Shown: positions 26,037 through 36,178 of the stretch, one piece after another
Layout of the letters: each line of letters opens with the position of its first letter
Numbering within the stretch: the stretch's first letter is position 1
Origin: JBMNGG01 sp050949705
Lineage (GTDB): Bacteria > Bacillota > Thermosediminibacteria > Thermosediminibacterales > Tepidanaerobacteraceae
Assembly: GCA_050949705.1 (NCBI GenBank)
Contig: JBMNGG010000006.1
Span: 80,644 to 144,643 of the forward strand
Reading direction: 5' to 3'
DNA length: 64,000 nt
Program-made: the position numbers and the translations under genes
Notes under the pieces: generated by a model
The model's input: the letters and a program-made list of their open reading frames with translations, nothing else
The model's database searches: none
Told to the model about the DNA's origin: nothing

Positions 26037-27371
26037 ATGTATAATTGTCAAATGAGTGCTGTGCTGAATAAACAATATCCAATTGTTGATCATGCTAAGG
26101 GCATGTATGTCTACGATACAGATGGCAAGTGTTATATCGATTGCGCAGCGGGCATCGCAGTTGTAAACATTGGGCACTCAGTACCCGAAGTCATTGATGC
26201 TATAAAGATTCAGGCTGAGCGTGTGTGTTTTACTTATGGCGGAACATTTACCAGTGAGCCAAGGCTGCGCCTTGCGGAGCAGATCATAAAGATGGCACCC
26301 CAGGGCATGGAGCGGGTATTCTTCTGTTCCGGCGGATCGGAAGCCATAGAATCATTATTGAAGATTGCAAGACAGTATCAGATTGAACGAGGCTGCCCTG
26401 ATAAATATAAGGTAATCACACGCTGGCAGAGCTACCACGGAAACACAATAGCAACTCTTGGTCTTGGTGGTAGACCTTCATGGCGTTCTAAGTACGATGT
26501 TTATTTACCCAAGATGCCACATATAGCACAATGCAATTGTTTTCGCTGCCCTTACGGTCTTTCCTATGGGAACTGCGGATTACCTTGTGCTTACGAGTTA
26601 GAGCGTATTATAAAATACGAGGGACCGGAGACTGTATCTGCATTTCTTATTGAACCTATAACTGGAACTACGGCAGCTGCAACTGTACCACCTAAGGAAT
26701 ATATACAGATAGTGCGAGATATCTGTGATAAATACGATGTATTGTTCTGTGTCGATGAGGTCATCACTGGTTTTGGGCGTACTGGTAAGAATTTTGCTAT
26801 CGATCATTTCGATGTAGTGCCTGATCTCATTGGCATTGCGAAAGGGCTTGCAAGTGGGTATGTGCCACTCGGAGGTGTTATTGTTAACAAAAAGGTAGCG
26901 GATGCATTTGTTAACGGCTCCGGTGCGTTGCAACATAGCTTCACATTTGCGGGTAATCCTTTAGCGTGCGCTGCGGCAAGTGCTGCACTCTCTTATATTG
27001 AGAAAGAGAATTTAGTCAACCGTAGTGCGAAAATGGGCAAAGTATTCCTAGAAAAGCTAAAAACACTTTCGGATTTGCCTATGGTAGGTGATGTGCGTGG
27101 TATAGGATTAATGCTCGGAATTGAGTTTGTTAAGGATAAAGAAACACGTAAACCCTATCCAGGAAGTGCGAAGATTTCAAGCAGGATATCCAAATACTGT
27201 TTCAATCATGGTGTAATCGTGACAGCTGGGGTGTCTGGCAGCGCAGATGGTGTTGATGGTGAGGCAATGCAAATAGCGCCACCTTTCATAATAAGCGAAG
27301 AGGATATGGAAGTTGTGGTCACAACACTGCGCGAGGGAATACTTGAGACCTATGAACAGCTTAAGCGCTAA
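26037..27371 (+). CDS. Class III aminotransferase (PLP-dependent)
   Basis: A 444-residue enzyme with the class III hallmarks: CFTYGGTFTSEPRLRLAEQI, FFCSGGSEAIESLLKIAR for cofactor phosphate binding, CVDEVITGFGRTGKNFA with the pyridoxal-stabilising aspartate, and GIAKGLASGYVPLGG with the Schiff-base lysine. Relatives include 4-aminobutyrate, beta-alanine and ornithine-type aminotransferases. A cysteine-rich insertion (CNCFRCPYGLSYGNCGLPC) at about 165-185 is typical of a poorly characterised clostridial branch. The gene and the next two are visibly richer in G+C than their surroundings, which suggests transfer. Likely takes the amino group from the product released by the downstream amidohydrolases. 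Confidence 0.88.
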   Translation: MYNCQMSAVLNKQYPIVDHAKGMYVYDTDGKCYIDCAAGIAVVNIGHSVPEVIDAIKIQAERVCFTYGGTFTSEPRLRLAEQIIKMAPQGMERVFFCSGGSEAIESLLKIARQYQIERGCPDKYKVITRWQSYHGNTIATLGLGGRPSWRSKYDVYLPKMPHIAQCNCFRCPYGLSYGNCGLPCAYELERIIKYEGPETVSAFLIEPITGTTAAATVPPKEYIQIVRDICDKYDVLFCVDEVITGFGRTGKNFAIDHFDVVPDLIGIAKGLASGYVPLGGVIVNKKVADAFVNGSGALQHSFTFAGNPLACAAASAALSYIEKENLVNRSAKMGKVFLEKLKTLSDLPMVGDVRGIGLMLGIEFVKDKETRKPYPGSAKISSRISKYCFNHGVIVTAGVSGSADGVDGEAMQIAPPFIISEEDMEVVVTTLREGILETYEQLKR

Positions 27372-27407
27372 GGGATGTAAAACCTAAGAAAGCATAAAAA
27401 CTTCTAA

Positions 27408-27578
27408 GGAGTATTAGCTGGAAGACTTGTTTTTGCCAAAAGAAAGCCCAGCCCAGCAGCACAAACGTTTGGAGTTGAAAAATTGAAACGCATCTGTACC
27501 AATCTTGGAAATAGCGGTGATTGTAGATGTTTTGTCAACTACGGGATGGTACAGGAAAGATTGATAACACTTTCATAA
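27408..27578 (+). pseudogene. Unidentified 55-codon gene fragment
   Basis: In the gap between the aminotransferase and the amidohydrolase genes one frame reads GVLAGRLVFAKRKPSPAAQT, then GVEKLKRICTNLG and VNYGMVQERLITL, ending at a stop at 27576. It has no start codon and no ribosome site but looks protein-like. I do not recognise it. It may be what remains of a gene lost from the operon. Confidence 0.35.
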
Positions 27579-27634
27579 GGTGTAATCATCTCATCAAGCT
27601 TAAAAGGATTTCAAAATGAAACGGAGGATAGAGT

Positions 27635-28546
27635 ATGTCGGTTAATTTTGGGGTTCTCGGCGTTGAACTCAAAGGTTTAGGTTTCAATGTGACAGAGAGC
27701 GAGAAAGGATTGTTTGCAGCATTTGGGAAAGAGGGCTGCCTTTTGCGCGCCGGGGTTGATTCGGTAGCGGGTGAAATAGCTTATGAGGCTGCGAAAACTC
27801 TGGCAAATAAAGGGGATTGTGTTGCCATATGCCTTACACCAAAGGGTAACATGGGAGCAAAAGAAATATTGGGCAATAATAGCTTTACTGCAACAGGAAT
27901 ATTTAATATAGATCAAATACCCATGATCGACGGAGGTCCTTGTCGCGGTGCTTCAGCGAAGGCACAATATGCTTCCACCGCACGTGTATTTGTCGTATTG
28001 CACGGATTTACGGCACACGGTGCACAACCGCATTTAGGTATAAATGCGGTTGATGCTGCTGCGCTTGCAATGAATGCTATTAACGCAATAAAAACACCGT
28101 ATTATGTAAATCGCACAGTTCAGATTCTTTCCATAGATGCTGGCGGTTCATCGATAAACATGATACCCGATCGAGTTTCCATGGTTGTGTCCATTGCTAC
28201 CATAAGCAACGAATGGCTCGAAATCCTCATAGATAAGATTAAAAATGCAATTGAATGTTCCGCAAAATCCATCAAAGCTACAGCGGAATTTGAAATCAAA
28301 CTCGGTCAAAAAGCACCAGATTATTCGAACAGTAGTGCAGTCACCGCGCTAGAGGCAGGTATAACTAGTGCATTTCGCGATATAGCACCGGTTGCAGTTT
28401 CAGCTAAGGGAAGTGATCAGCAAGAGATTGCTTCAATTTTTGGTTGCTCTTCTGCATGTCTTGTAATTGAAGACGAGAAGTATAAGACTGCAAGTATAAA
28501 TGCTCTAGTCACGGCAGCGAATGTTTTAAAGGGGGTGAAGATATGA
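27635..28546 (+). CDS. Degenerate M20-family protein lacking metal ligands
   Basis: A 303-residue paralog of the next gene. The lid/dimerisation domain is intact (GFTAHGAQPHLGINAVDAAA, with the conserved His), but the N-terminal 60 residues, the HxCGHD motif and the Glu-Glu pair that bind the two metals are all missing: the region reads AGVDSVAGEIAYEAAKTL where the catalytic paralog has RADMDALTYD followed by RHTCGHDAN. It therefore cannot be a metallohydrolase by itself. GGAGG precedes ATG 27635 and the end overlaps the catalytic paralog by four bases, so the two are made together. A heterodimer is the natural inference. The alternative is a decaying gene, but the frame is fully open. Confidence 0.75.
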   Translation: MSVNFGVLGVELKGLGFNVTESEKGLFAAFGKEGCLLRAGVDSVAGEIAYEAAKTLANKGDCVAICLTPKGNMGAKEILGNNSFTATGIFNIDQIPMIDGGPCRGASAKAQYASTARVFVVLHGFTAHGAQPHLGINAVDAAALAMNAINAIKTPYYVNRTVQILSIDAGGSSINMIPDRVSMVVSIATISNEWLEILIDKIKNAIECSAKSIKATAEFEIKLGQKAPDYSNSSAVTALEAGITSAFRDIAPVAVSAKGSDQQEIASIFGCSSACLVIEDEKYKTASINALVTAANVLKGVKI

Positions 28547-29658
28547 TGAAGGATGAATTAAATGGTTATGTTCACGATGCATATCGCATGCTACACTCAA
28601 TACCCGAAACTGCAATGGAAGAGTATAAGACAGCAGCTTACCTAGCAAAAGAGATAAGAAGCTTTGGCTATAAAGTAACGGAAAATGTGGGCGGCACTGG
28701 TATAATAGCTATACTAGATAGCGGTAAGCCTGGATTGACTGTGGGGTTACGGGCGGACATGGATGCGTTAACTTATGATATAGATGGAATCTTAGAGTGC
28801 CGACATACATGCGGACATGACGCTAACTCAGCAATGGTCTTGGCTGCTGCGCGTATGGTGGCGGAGCGCGGAATAAATAAAGGCAAATGTGTAGTGCTGT
28901 TTCAGCCCGGCGAGGAACCCATACTTGGTGCATTGGCAATGATAGAATCAGGTATGCTTGACAATCTAGGTTTGAATGAAATATATGGCATACATCTCAA
29001 TGCTGGTCTTAGAAATGGTGAGATTACGCCAGCTTTGTGCCATAGTGCGTCAGGTCGCATGAAAATCACATTTTTTGGTAAATCCACAGATGTATCTACT
29101 TCTGATCATGGTGTTAATGCTGTGGAGGTAGCAGCTATGGCGGTACATGGCATAAATGCCATACATATGGATCCCATGATACCTCATTCTATCAAGACTA
29201 CACATCTTACGGTGAAGGAACTTGAACCAGAGGGAGTACAGGATTGGATAGAAATGATTGTAGACCTTAAGCATCAGGATACACCTTCGTATGCAAAGAT
29301 GCAGGATAAAGCCAAAAAAGTGGTCACTGAAATAGCAAAAGCGATAGGTGCAAGCGTTACAGTCCAACCTATCAACTATGTACCTGGCGCACAGCTTTCA
29401 GAAGAAGCCATTGAAGTAGCCAGGCAGGCAATAATTGAAGAATTGGGGGAAGAATGGTGTGCTGATCCAACGTACGCTACAGGTGGTGACGACTTCCATT
29501 ATTTCGCGCCGCATCTTGGATGCAGATCCACATATCTCGGTGTTGGTGCGGATGTGTACCCCAGCTTGCATCATCAAGATATGCAGTTTGATCCCGCAGC
29601 ATTGGATCGTGGTGCCAGGGTGCTTGCCAATATCGTATGTAGGCAACTGACGCTTTGA
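28543..29658 (+). CDS. M20-family amidohydrolase (catalytic subunit)
   Basis: A 371-residue zinc/manganese amidohydrolase of the M20D (hippuricase/IAA-amino-acid hydrolase) group. LRADMDALTYD, RHTCGHDANSAMV, QPGEEP and GIHLNAG give the metal site and catalytic base; a late histidine is in YPSLHHQDMQFD. The lid domain is altered where family members have AHxxxP: here it reads GKSTDVSTSDHGVNAVEVAA, losing the histidine that normally reaches across the dimer. Probably removes an acyl or amide group from an amino-acid derivative imported by the adjacent ABC system. Start ATG overlaps the upstream gene (ATGA). Confidence 0.85.
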   Translation: MMKDELNGYVHDAYRMLHSIPETAMEEYKTAAYLAKEIRSFGYKVTENVGGTGIIAILDSGKPGLTVGLRADMDALTYDIDGILECRHTCGHDANSAMVLAAARMVAERGINKGKCVVLFQPGEEPILGALAMIESGMLDNLGLNEIYGIHLNAGLRNGEITPALCHSASGRMKITFFGKSTDVSTSDHGVNAVEVAAMAVHGINAIHMDPMIPHSIKTTHLTVKELEPEGVQDWIEMIVDLKHQDTPSYAKMQDKAKKVVTEIAKAIGASVTVQPINYVPGAQLSEEAIEVARQAIIEELGEEWCADPTYATGGDDFHYFAPHLGCRSTYLGVGADVYPSLHHQDMQFDPAALDRGARVLANIVCRQLTL

Positions 29659-29711
29659 GGTGATTAATAAAGATCAATACAATCTAACAAATTTTAAGGA
29701 GGAATGTTTAA

Positions 29712-30131
29712 ATGGGTAAAAAAGTATTAGCAGTCGTGCTCTGTCTAATTATGACATTGGCACTTTTGACAGGGTGCAAAAATGCTGAGACCACTGAAGG
29801 CGACGCAAAAGAAGGAACATCATCAGAAGAGAGCACAAAAGTTGATCCTGTCAAGATCGCGGTAGTAAATCCTCTTTCTGGTGCAAGTGCGGACTGCGGT
29901 AGGATGACTAAGGATGGCGCAGAGCTTTTCAAAAAGGTCATAAATGAGGCTGGCGGAATAGCCTCTCTTGGCGGTGCAAAGGTTGAAATTGATTACTATG
30001 ATTGCACCAGTGACCCGGCACAGACCAAGGCGGTTACTTATGGTTTCATGGAGTATAAAAAACTAAATAAGCATTTTAAGGTCAATATCTGTGGTTTAAA
30101 GGACATTTTGTCGAAAACTGTGTCAACGTAA
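29712..30131 (+). pseudogene. Truncated branched-chain-type amino acid binding lipoprotein (LivJ-like)
   Basis: Starts normally with GGAGG, a lipobox (LALLTGCKN) and the first lobe of a Liv-type periplasmic-binding protein (VKIAVVNPLSGASADCGRMTKDGAELF, INEAGGI, DCTSDPAQTKAV). After about 115 residues the sequence changes to KKLNKHFKVNICGL and stops at 139 residues, where about 380 are expected. The second lobe and hinge are absent and not found in another frame before livH, so this is a real deletion rather than a point error. Confidence 0.8.
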
Positions 30132-30179
30132 ACTGACGAGGTAATAAACATATAAAATTTATTGGGATGGGTGAATACT

Positions 30180-31057
30180 ATGAATTTGTGGATGCTAGGT
30201 CAATCAGTACTTAATGGTCTCGCAATGGGAGGTGTGTATGCACTGGTTGCGGTCGGCTTGACTATCATATTTGGTGTTATGAAGGTTATTAACTTTGCAC
30301 AAGGTGAGTATCTCGTTTTTGGAATGTATGTCACCTGGCTACTAAATAATTTAACTGGGTGGAGACCATATATATTGCTGCCCATAGTAGCAGTGATTTG
30401 CTTTGTGTTTGGTCAAATATCCTTTAAGACGATGATTAAACGGCTTGTAGGGAAAAATAGTACAAACTTTATTGTGGCAACTATGGGATTATCATTTTTC
30501 CTTATTAGTTTATATCAACTGCTATTTTCAGCAAACTATTGGTTCATAAAGACCGAGGTTGCAGAAGAAACACTAAAATTAGGACAAATATCGATAGGAA
30601 TGCCGCGTGTTATTGCTGGCGGTCTAATGATTGTTGTGGTAATACTTGTGAATCTATTTCTCCAAAAACTGATATGGGTAAGGCGATGCGTGCTACTTCA
30701 GAAAATAGAGCCGTTGCGCAAATGATGGGTGTGGACACCCAGCGTATTTTTGGGTTTGCGTTTTCGCTGGGAACTATGTTGGCAGGAATTGCTGGTACTA
30801 TGCTTACACCCATATATTTCATACATCCGAATTGCGGTACACCATTTAAGACAATATCTATGGTTATTATAGTAATGGGCGGTCTTGGTAACATTGGAGG
30901 CGCGGTGGTTAGTGCTTTGATTGCTGGTGTCGTGGAAGGTGTAATTGGAGCATATATTTCCAATGATCTTGCTCCTGCCGGTGCTTATCTAATGTTGATT
31001 CTAGTGCTTACATTTAGACCTGCTGGATTATTTGGGAAAGGGGCGCGTAAAGCATGA
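30180..31057 (+). pseudogene. Liv-type ABC transporter permease (LivH-like), one frameshift
   Basis: Starts at ATG 30180. Membrane helices and family motifs are clear: NGLAMGGVYALVAVGLTIIFG, MKVINFAQGEYLVFGMY and, after the shift, TDMGKAMRATSENRAVAQMM with the cytoplasmic coupling helix, then VVSALIAGVVEGVIGAY. The frame changes at about 30670 where CAAAAACT would need one more A to read through, a one-base homopolymer loss. Corrected, it is a normal 290-residue permease. It overlaps livM by four bases. Confidence 0.85.
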
Positions 31058-32016
31058 ATAAGCAAAAACTTAAAATTGGGCAGACTATAGTATTGGGTTT
31101 ACTGTTTGCTGCGCTTTTGCTGTTCCCACAGTTTGCAAAGCAGAATTATTATGTTTCGGTTGCAGTACAGGTGCTGGTATTTGCGTCGTTGGCAACCTCA
31201 TGGAACATTCTTGGTGCTACGCTGGTCAAGTTTCTTGGTGCCATGCTTCATTCTTGGCTATAGGTGCATACAGTGCAGCACTATTATATGTTAATTTGGG
31301 TATCTCACCGTTTTTAGGACTTTTTGTGGGTGTTGCCATATCACTTATATTAGCATTTATAATAGGTAACGCTGCTTTCAGACTTAGAGGAGTATTCTTT
31401 TCACTTCTTACCATATCTTTTGTTGAAATCGTCCGCGTAGTCCTTCTTTATTGGAAGAGTCTCACTAGGGGTGCAGAAGGAGTAGTTATAACTTACAGGG
31501 AACATAGTTGGGCAAGTCTGACATTCCGTACAAATACGAATTTTTATTACATAATGTTGGTTATACTTGTAATATCAATATTTATCTCTTGGCGAGTAGA
31601 GCGCTCCAAGATGGGATACTATCTTAAAGCTATACGTGCAGATCAGGACGCTGCAGAATCTCTTGGTATAGAGGCTTATAAGATTAAGCTAAATGCTTTG
31701 TTGATAAGTGCAGTAATGACGTCGGTTATAGGTAGTTTCTATGCCTTTTTCCTAGCATACATAGATCCTACAACGGTAAGTGCGCTGGCAATTTCAACAA
31801 AAATAGGCTCCATGGCTATTGTAGGAGGATTAGGAGCCCTGTTTGGTCCTCTGATTGGTGCAATAGTTTTGGTGCCACTTTCTGAACTTACCAATGCTTG
31901 GCTTGGTCATACCGGTTCCGGATGCTGCTTTACGGATTGATAATGATGGTAATTATAATTTCCGTCCAGAGGGAATAATAAGCTTTTTTACAAAAGATAA
32001 GCAAGGCATGGGTTAA
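31054..32016 (+). pseudogene. Liv-type ABC transporter permease (LivM-like), two frameshifts
   Basis: Begins MNKQKLKIGQTIVLGLL and includes SLATSWNILGG, YAGQVS, HASFLAIGAYSAALL, the coupling segment GYYLKAIRADQDAAESLGI and IGSMAIVGGLGALFGPLIGA. The frame shifts near 31217 (GGTGCTAC, one G short of the expected GGTGGCTAC) and again near 31920, after which a plausible C-terminus (ISFFTKDKQGMG) ends at 32016. Together with LivH it would form the membrane channel. Confidence 0.82.
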
Positions 32017-32051
32017 TCACTTCAAATTAGTAAAGAAAGCGAGGGATTCAC

Positions 32052-32783
32052 TTGAAAGAAATTATGAAGATTAACCATCTTTCCAAAAAATTTGGTGGCA
32101 TCAAAGCTGTTGACGATGTGACTTTAACGATACATGAAGGAGAGCTCTTGGGTCTTATTGGGCCTAATGGTTCTGGCAAGTCCACATTTGTTAATCTAAT
32201 TACAGGTTTTTATACTCCGGATTCTGGACAAGTAATGTTTCAGGGACATAACATACTGAACCTTAGTATAGCCAAACGTTCACGACTTGGCATCGGCAGG
32301 ACATTTCAATCTCCCAAACCTTTCACACGCATGACTGTATTTGAGAGTATATACACTATTGCTATGCAGACACTTTCCATGAAGGATGCGGAAAATAAAA
32401 GTGAGGAGATAATGGATATGATGCAGCTAACATCACAAGCGGAAATGCCAAGCGAAATGTTACCAATAGAGAAGCGCAAATGGCTTGATATGGCACGTAT
32501 ACTAGCTACCGATCCTAAAATCATAATGATGGACGAGGTACTGGCAGGTCTTAATCCGCGAGAGATGGCTACTAGTGTAGAAATGGTAAGAAAGATCAAC
32601 GCATCCGGTATAGCGATACTTTTCATTGAGCACGTTATGTCTGCGGTGGTAAATCTTTGCGAAAGGATTGTAGTACTCAACGAAGGTAGGCTCTTGGCAG
32701 AAGGAGTACCCGATGAGGTCATGAATAACCCCAAGGTCATAAATGTTTATTTGGGAGGAGGTTATAAGCATGCTTCAAATTGA
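32052..32783 (+). CDS. Liv-type ABC transporter ATP-binding protein (LivG-like)
   Basis: A 243-residue intact ATPase: Walker A GPNGSGKST, LivG-specific segment GIGRTFQSPKPF, Walker B IIMMDEVLAGLNP and switch IEHVM. The signature region reads LPIEKRKWLDMAR, lacking the canonical LSGGQ, as in many LivG proteins of this branch. A TTG start at 32052 is supported by GCGAGGG; ATG at 32064 is the alternative. It is the only undamaged gene of this transporter. Confidence 0.88.
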   Translation: MKEIMKINHLSKKFGGIKAVDDVTLTIHEGELLGLIGPNGSGKSTFVNLITGFYTPDSGQVMFQGHNILNLSIAKRSRLGIGRTFQSPKPFTRMTVFESIYTIAMQTLSMKDAENKSEEIMDMMQLTSQAEMPSEMLPIEKRKWLDMARILATDPKIIMMDEVLAGLNPREMATSVEMVRKINASGIAILFIEHVMSAVVNLCERIVVLNEGRLLAEGVPDEVMNNPKVINVYLGGGYKHASN

Positions 32784-33473
32784 TAATATTTCCGCGTCCT
32801 ATGGCGATTTAAAGGTACTCTTTAATGTTTCATTACATGTAGATGATGGTGAGTGCGTAGCCCTTTTAGGTTCTAATGGAGCAGGTAAAACCACAATACT
32901 CAGCATACTTTCTGGCTTTGTACCTGTTACTGAAGGCTCAATCACATGGAATGGTATCAATCTTATTAATATGCCGGCAAAGGATAGGGCGGAAAATGGC
33001 ATAGCTCATATACCGCAAGGTCGTGGTATATTTGGCACTTTGGATGTTATGGATAACCTTTTAATGGGTGGGTATTGTAAGCGCGTAAAAGAACGTCGGA
33101 TGGAGAATATTGAAAAAGTATTCGCCCTATTCCCCAAGCTCAAAAAACGTCAAAAGCAGATAGCCGGATCGCTTTCAGGTGGTGAACAGCAAATGCTAGC
33201 TATTGCCCGTGCTATGGTCATGGAGCCATCACTGCTTATGTTAGATGAACCATCTCTCGGTCTTGCTCCTATAATAGTTGAAGAGGTATTTGAGACATTC
33301 GCAAGGTAATGGGTACCGGTGTATCTGTGCTCATAATTGAGCAGAATGTAAGGGCAGCTCTTTCTATAGCTCAGCGTGGCTATGTTATAGAAACCGGACA
33401 TATTGTTTTAGAAGATACTTCTGAAAGTCTTATAACCAATGAAAAAGTTAAGAAAGCCTTTCTGGGCATTTGA
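32770..33473 (+). pseudogene. Liv-type ABC transporter ATP-binding protein (LivF-like), one frameshift
   Basis: Starts at ATG 32770 with GGAGG inside the end of livG. Walker A GSNGAGKTT, HIPQGRGIFGTLDVMDNL typical of LivF, LSGGEQQ, Walker B LLMLDEPSLGLAP. At about 33300 one A appears to be missing (GAGACATTCGC for GAGACAATTCGC), which causes an early stop; the next frame continues RKVMGTGVSVLIIEQNVRAA to a normal end, FLGI, at 33473. Confidence 0.85.
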
Positions 33474-34135
33474 CGCAGTACATATTCCAAGGAAATATTA
33501 TCAGTAACTCAAGTTTTCCACCCGCTAATTGTAGCTTGAACCTTGAAAAAGCTATATAGTCACGCACATAACAACAATTTTTGTTTTAAAGGATGCGGTA
33601 TAGTACTCAAAAATGTATCCATAATCATATTAGCCATTTTCTGATCACCTATAGTTCTATCATCGGTAGCATTTCTAGCTTCCATAGATCTCTATATACC
33701 ACTAACCAACCTGTCTAAAACCATTGTATATGTGCTAATATAAAAACAGGGGCTAAGCTTAAATGATTTTCAGCCTGCTGACTAGAAATCAAATCTACTG
33801 CGGCGTAAAGTTGGAGAGATAAAATAGATATATATCAATCTACATCTAGCCTGTTTCTTTGAAAAAACAAGGGTTCATTAAAGTTACACTTTTTATGCTT
33901 TTCTTTTGTTTTATTTCTGAATTTAACCCTTAACATGTTACCAGATTTACTTTACTAATTTGGTAGTTGAGGAGGAAGACAGGTGACTCAATCATCACAC
34001 ACTTAACCAGAAATCTACGACTCACCTCACTGTGATTTGTAGTGTGTCTTCTTCTCAAAGTAATTACAGCGACGAATCGAATACATTTTCATTACTATTT
34101 GTGCGGTTAGCGGTAGCGACGGAATGGAGGTTTAT
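33474..34135. other. Gene-poor relic interval
   Basis: About 660 bases without an open gene. On the minus strand near 33580-33740 a fragment reads MVLDRLVSGI, stop, RSMEARNATDDRTIGDQK and MANMIMDTFLSTIPHPLKQ, protein-like but unrecognised. No promoter, RNA or repeat stands out. The short upstream sequence before 34136 contains the GGAGG site of madL. Confidence 0.4.
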
Positions 34136-34531
34136 ATGACAATTTACGGAGTGGCAATCATCTCTGGCTGTATGTTTGTCGGAAATCTAATAGGAGATAT
34201 TTTGGGTGAATTAATGATGGTTAATTCAAATGTGGGCGGTGTAGGGTTTTCCATGATTTTTCTCATTCTAATGACCGATTCTAGTTTGTTTGGAAGTAAA
34301 CTGTCTAAATCCGCCATTGATGGGTTAAAATATTGGCAGAACATGTATATCCCCGTGGTAGCAGCAATGACTGCATCACAAAACGTTGTTCAAGCAATGT
34401 CTGGGGGAGTGGTGGCTGTCGTAGCCGGGTTTTTGGCAACTACTGTATGTTTTTTACTTCTTCCATTGTTTAATATTAAGCTGTTTAAGTCATATCTGGA
34501 CCAACAGGAATCGGAGATTATAGCAGAGTGA
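34136..34531 (+). CDS. madL: Malonate transporter subunit MadL-like
   Basis: A 131-residue membrane protein with about four helices that matches MadL: IYGVAIISGCMFVGNLIGDILG at the N-terminus, a GGVGFSMIFLI helix, IDGLKYWQNMYIPVVAAMTASQNV and GGVVAVVAGFLAT. In Malonomonas and relatives MadL and MadM together import malonate with sodium. Start at ATG 34136 (GGAGG); an ATG at 34124 overlaps that site. The stop overlaps the start of madM. No malonate decarboxylase genes are present in the window, so the substrate may be another short dicarboxylate. Confidence 0.82.
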   Translation: MTIYGVAIISGCMFVGNLIGDILGELMMVNSNVGGVGFSMIFLILMTDSSLFGSKLSKSAIDGLKYWQNMYIPVVAAMTASQNVVQAMSGGVVAVVAGFLATTVCFLLLPLFNIKLFKSYLDQQESEIIAE

Positions 34532-35298
34532 GTACAGTTTTTGGTATTGCCCAAAATATTATGATAAAAAACGGGTTGGTAATGTCTTTTTTAGTTGTAG
34601 GTATGTTGATGTGGAGTTCTATGTTGGTATCAAAGTATCTAACCAAGGGGAGGATACATAGTTCGGCTATCGCAATTGTTTTGGGGCTTATTCTTGCATA
34701 TGTGGGAGGCATTCTGACCGGTGGTGGGAATGGGCTTGCTGATATTGCCATTTTTGCTGGGATAGGAACACTTGGAGGGTCTATGCTGCGTGATTTTACC
34801 ATTGTGTCAACCGCTTATGGTGCATCTATATATGAGATTCAAAATGTGGGCTTGTGGGTTTAGTATCACTTTTCTCAGGAATAATAACTGCTTTTCTAAT
34901 TGGGGCTTGCTACTGCTATTTGTTTCGGCTATAAAGATCCGGTTAGTATTACCACCATCGCTGCTGGTACGGTAACTTTTATTGTTGGTCCGGTGACCGG
35001 TGCATCAATAGGTTCTAGTTCTCCTGTAATTGCTATAGCAATTGCCGCGGGTCTGGTGAAATCTATTACAGTTATGGTGCTAACGCCTATTATTGCAAAG
35101 AAAATTGGCTTGACTACACCGAAAGCCGCCATGATCTATGGCGGACTAATGGGTACCACAAGTGGTGTGGCTGCTGGTCTAGCAGCTACTGATGCGAGGC
35201 TTATACCATATGGTGCAATGACAGCAACCTTTTATACAGGTCTGGGATGTTTGCTATGTCCTACGATTCTCTATTGGGTAATACGGCTCGTGTTTTAG
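34528..35298 (+). pseudogene. madM: Malonate transporter subunit MadM-like, two frameshifts
   Basis: Start GTG 34528 overlaps the madL stop. Family features: KYLTKGRIHSSAIAIVLGLI, GGGNGLADIAIFAGIGTLGG, FIVGPVTGASIGSSSPVIAI and YGGLMGTTSGVAAGLAATDA. One G is missing near 34855 and one extra G lies near 34908; both are in G-runs, and reading through them restores a normal 255-residue protein. So this is either a fresh pseudogene or an intact gene with two homopolymer errors. Confidence 0.82.
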
Positions 35299-36178
35299 AT
35301 GACTGAATTTACTCCACGGACCTTCCATACAAGGTCCCTGCTTTCCCTGGGCACCCATGTTCTTGGCGAAAATATTCAGTATTTCAGCGATTATTTTCGC
35401 CTCAAAATATACCAGAGGGAAGCCATCTCGTATCAATAGGTCTTCGTGATATAAAAGATAACTTTAACTTGAGTTATAGAAACCAAAATAAACCTTAACA
35501 TATATGTTAGCGTTTGTAAAAAGCACAATAACAGACTCTTCGCTACTTAGGATGGGCAACCTATTGTTTTTAAAAAATATAGGCAGAAATCCAAGTTTAG
35601 TTGTTAGCAATCAGATAACCATCGTAATCAAATTTTTAGTAGTGCGGTATCTTCTGGCCTTGGCAGCTTGTACCAGACTGTTGACATCTTCGGGCATTGC
35701 GTTGGATGATTTATGATTTTAAACCAGTTAATAATGCCCTGCAAGTTTTTTTAGGGATACTTAGACTAGACGTGATAGAAGTGCAAAGATATAGAAAATC
35801 ATTACATGCAACTATTGAAATAAAGTATTATTTATTATGAATACTGGCCAATGCCGCCAAAATATTATTATCCTGCTTATTACGGCTTCCATGCAAAGGA
35901 TTATATTATAGAGTGTAGTTATGCTACAAAGTTAGACCATTTCAATGAACAACAATAAAACGAAATTGGTGAATACTGATAGATTTTCATTATAAAATTA
36001 AGAGTAGAGGAAATGACCACATCATTTTCTCAGACATAGGATCAGTATTTAGATGTGTCCTACTCGCTGTTTGGTTTTATCGGAGTTCAGGACTGAAATT
36101 GCGCATTTAATAGTGCTCAGAGCATTGCCATATCAGATTTTTGAATTAAAGCAACAAATTACCAGTGTGAGGAGTGTT
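35299..36178. other. Degenerate interval without recognisable genes
   Basis: Only short frames, none with a ribosome site. A 70-codon plus-strand frame at 35504-35716 is not similar to anything I know. The stretch before the antiporter relic shows no promoter match better than chance. Confidence 0.35.

Noticed and set aside
29050..29677. Several frames of 66-105 codons on both strands
   Set aside because: All overlap the M20 amidohydrolase gene, which has clear motifs throughout.
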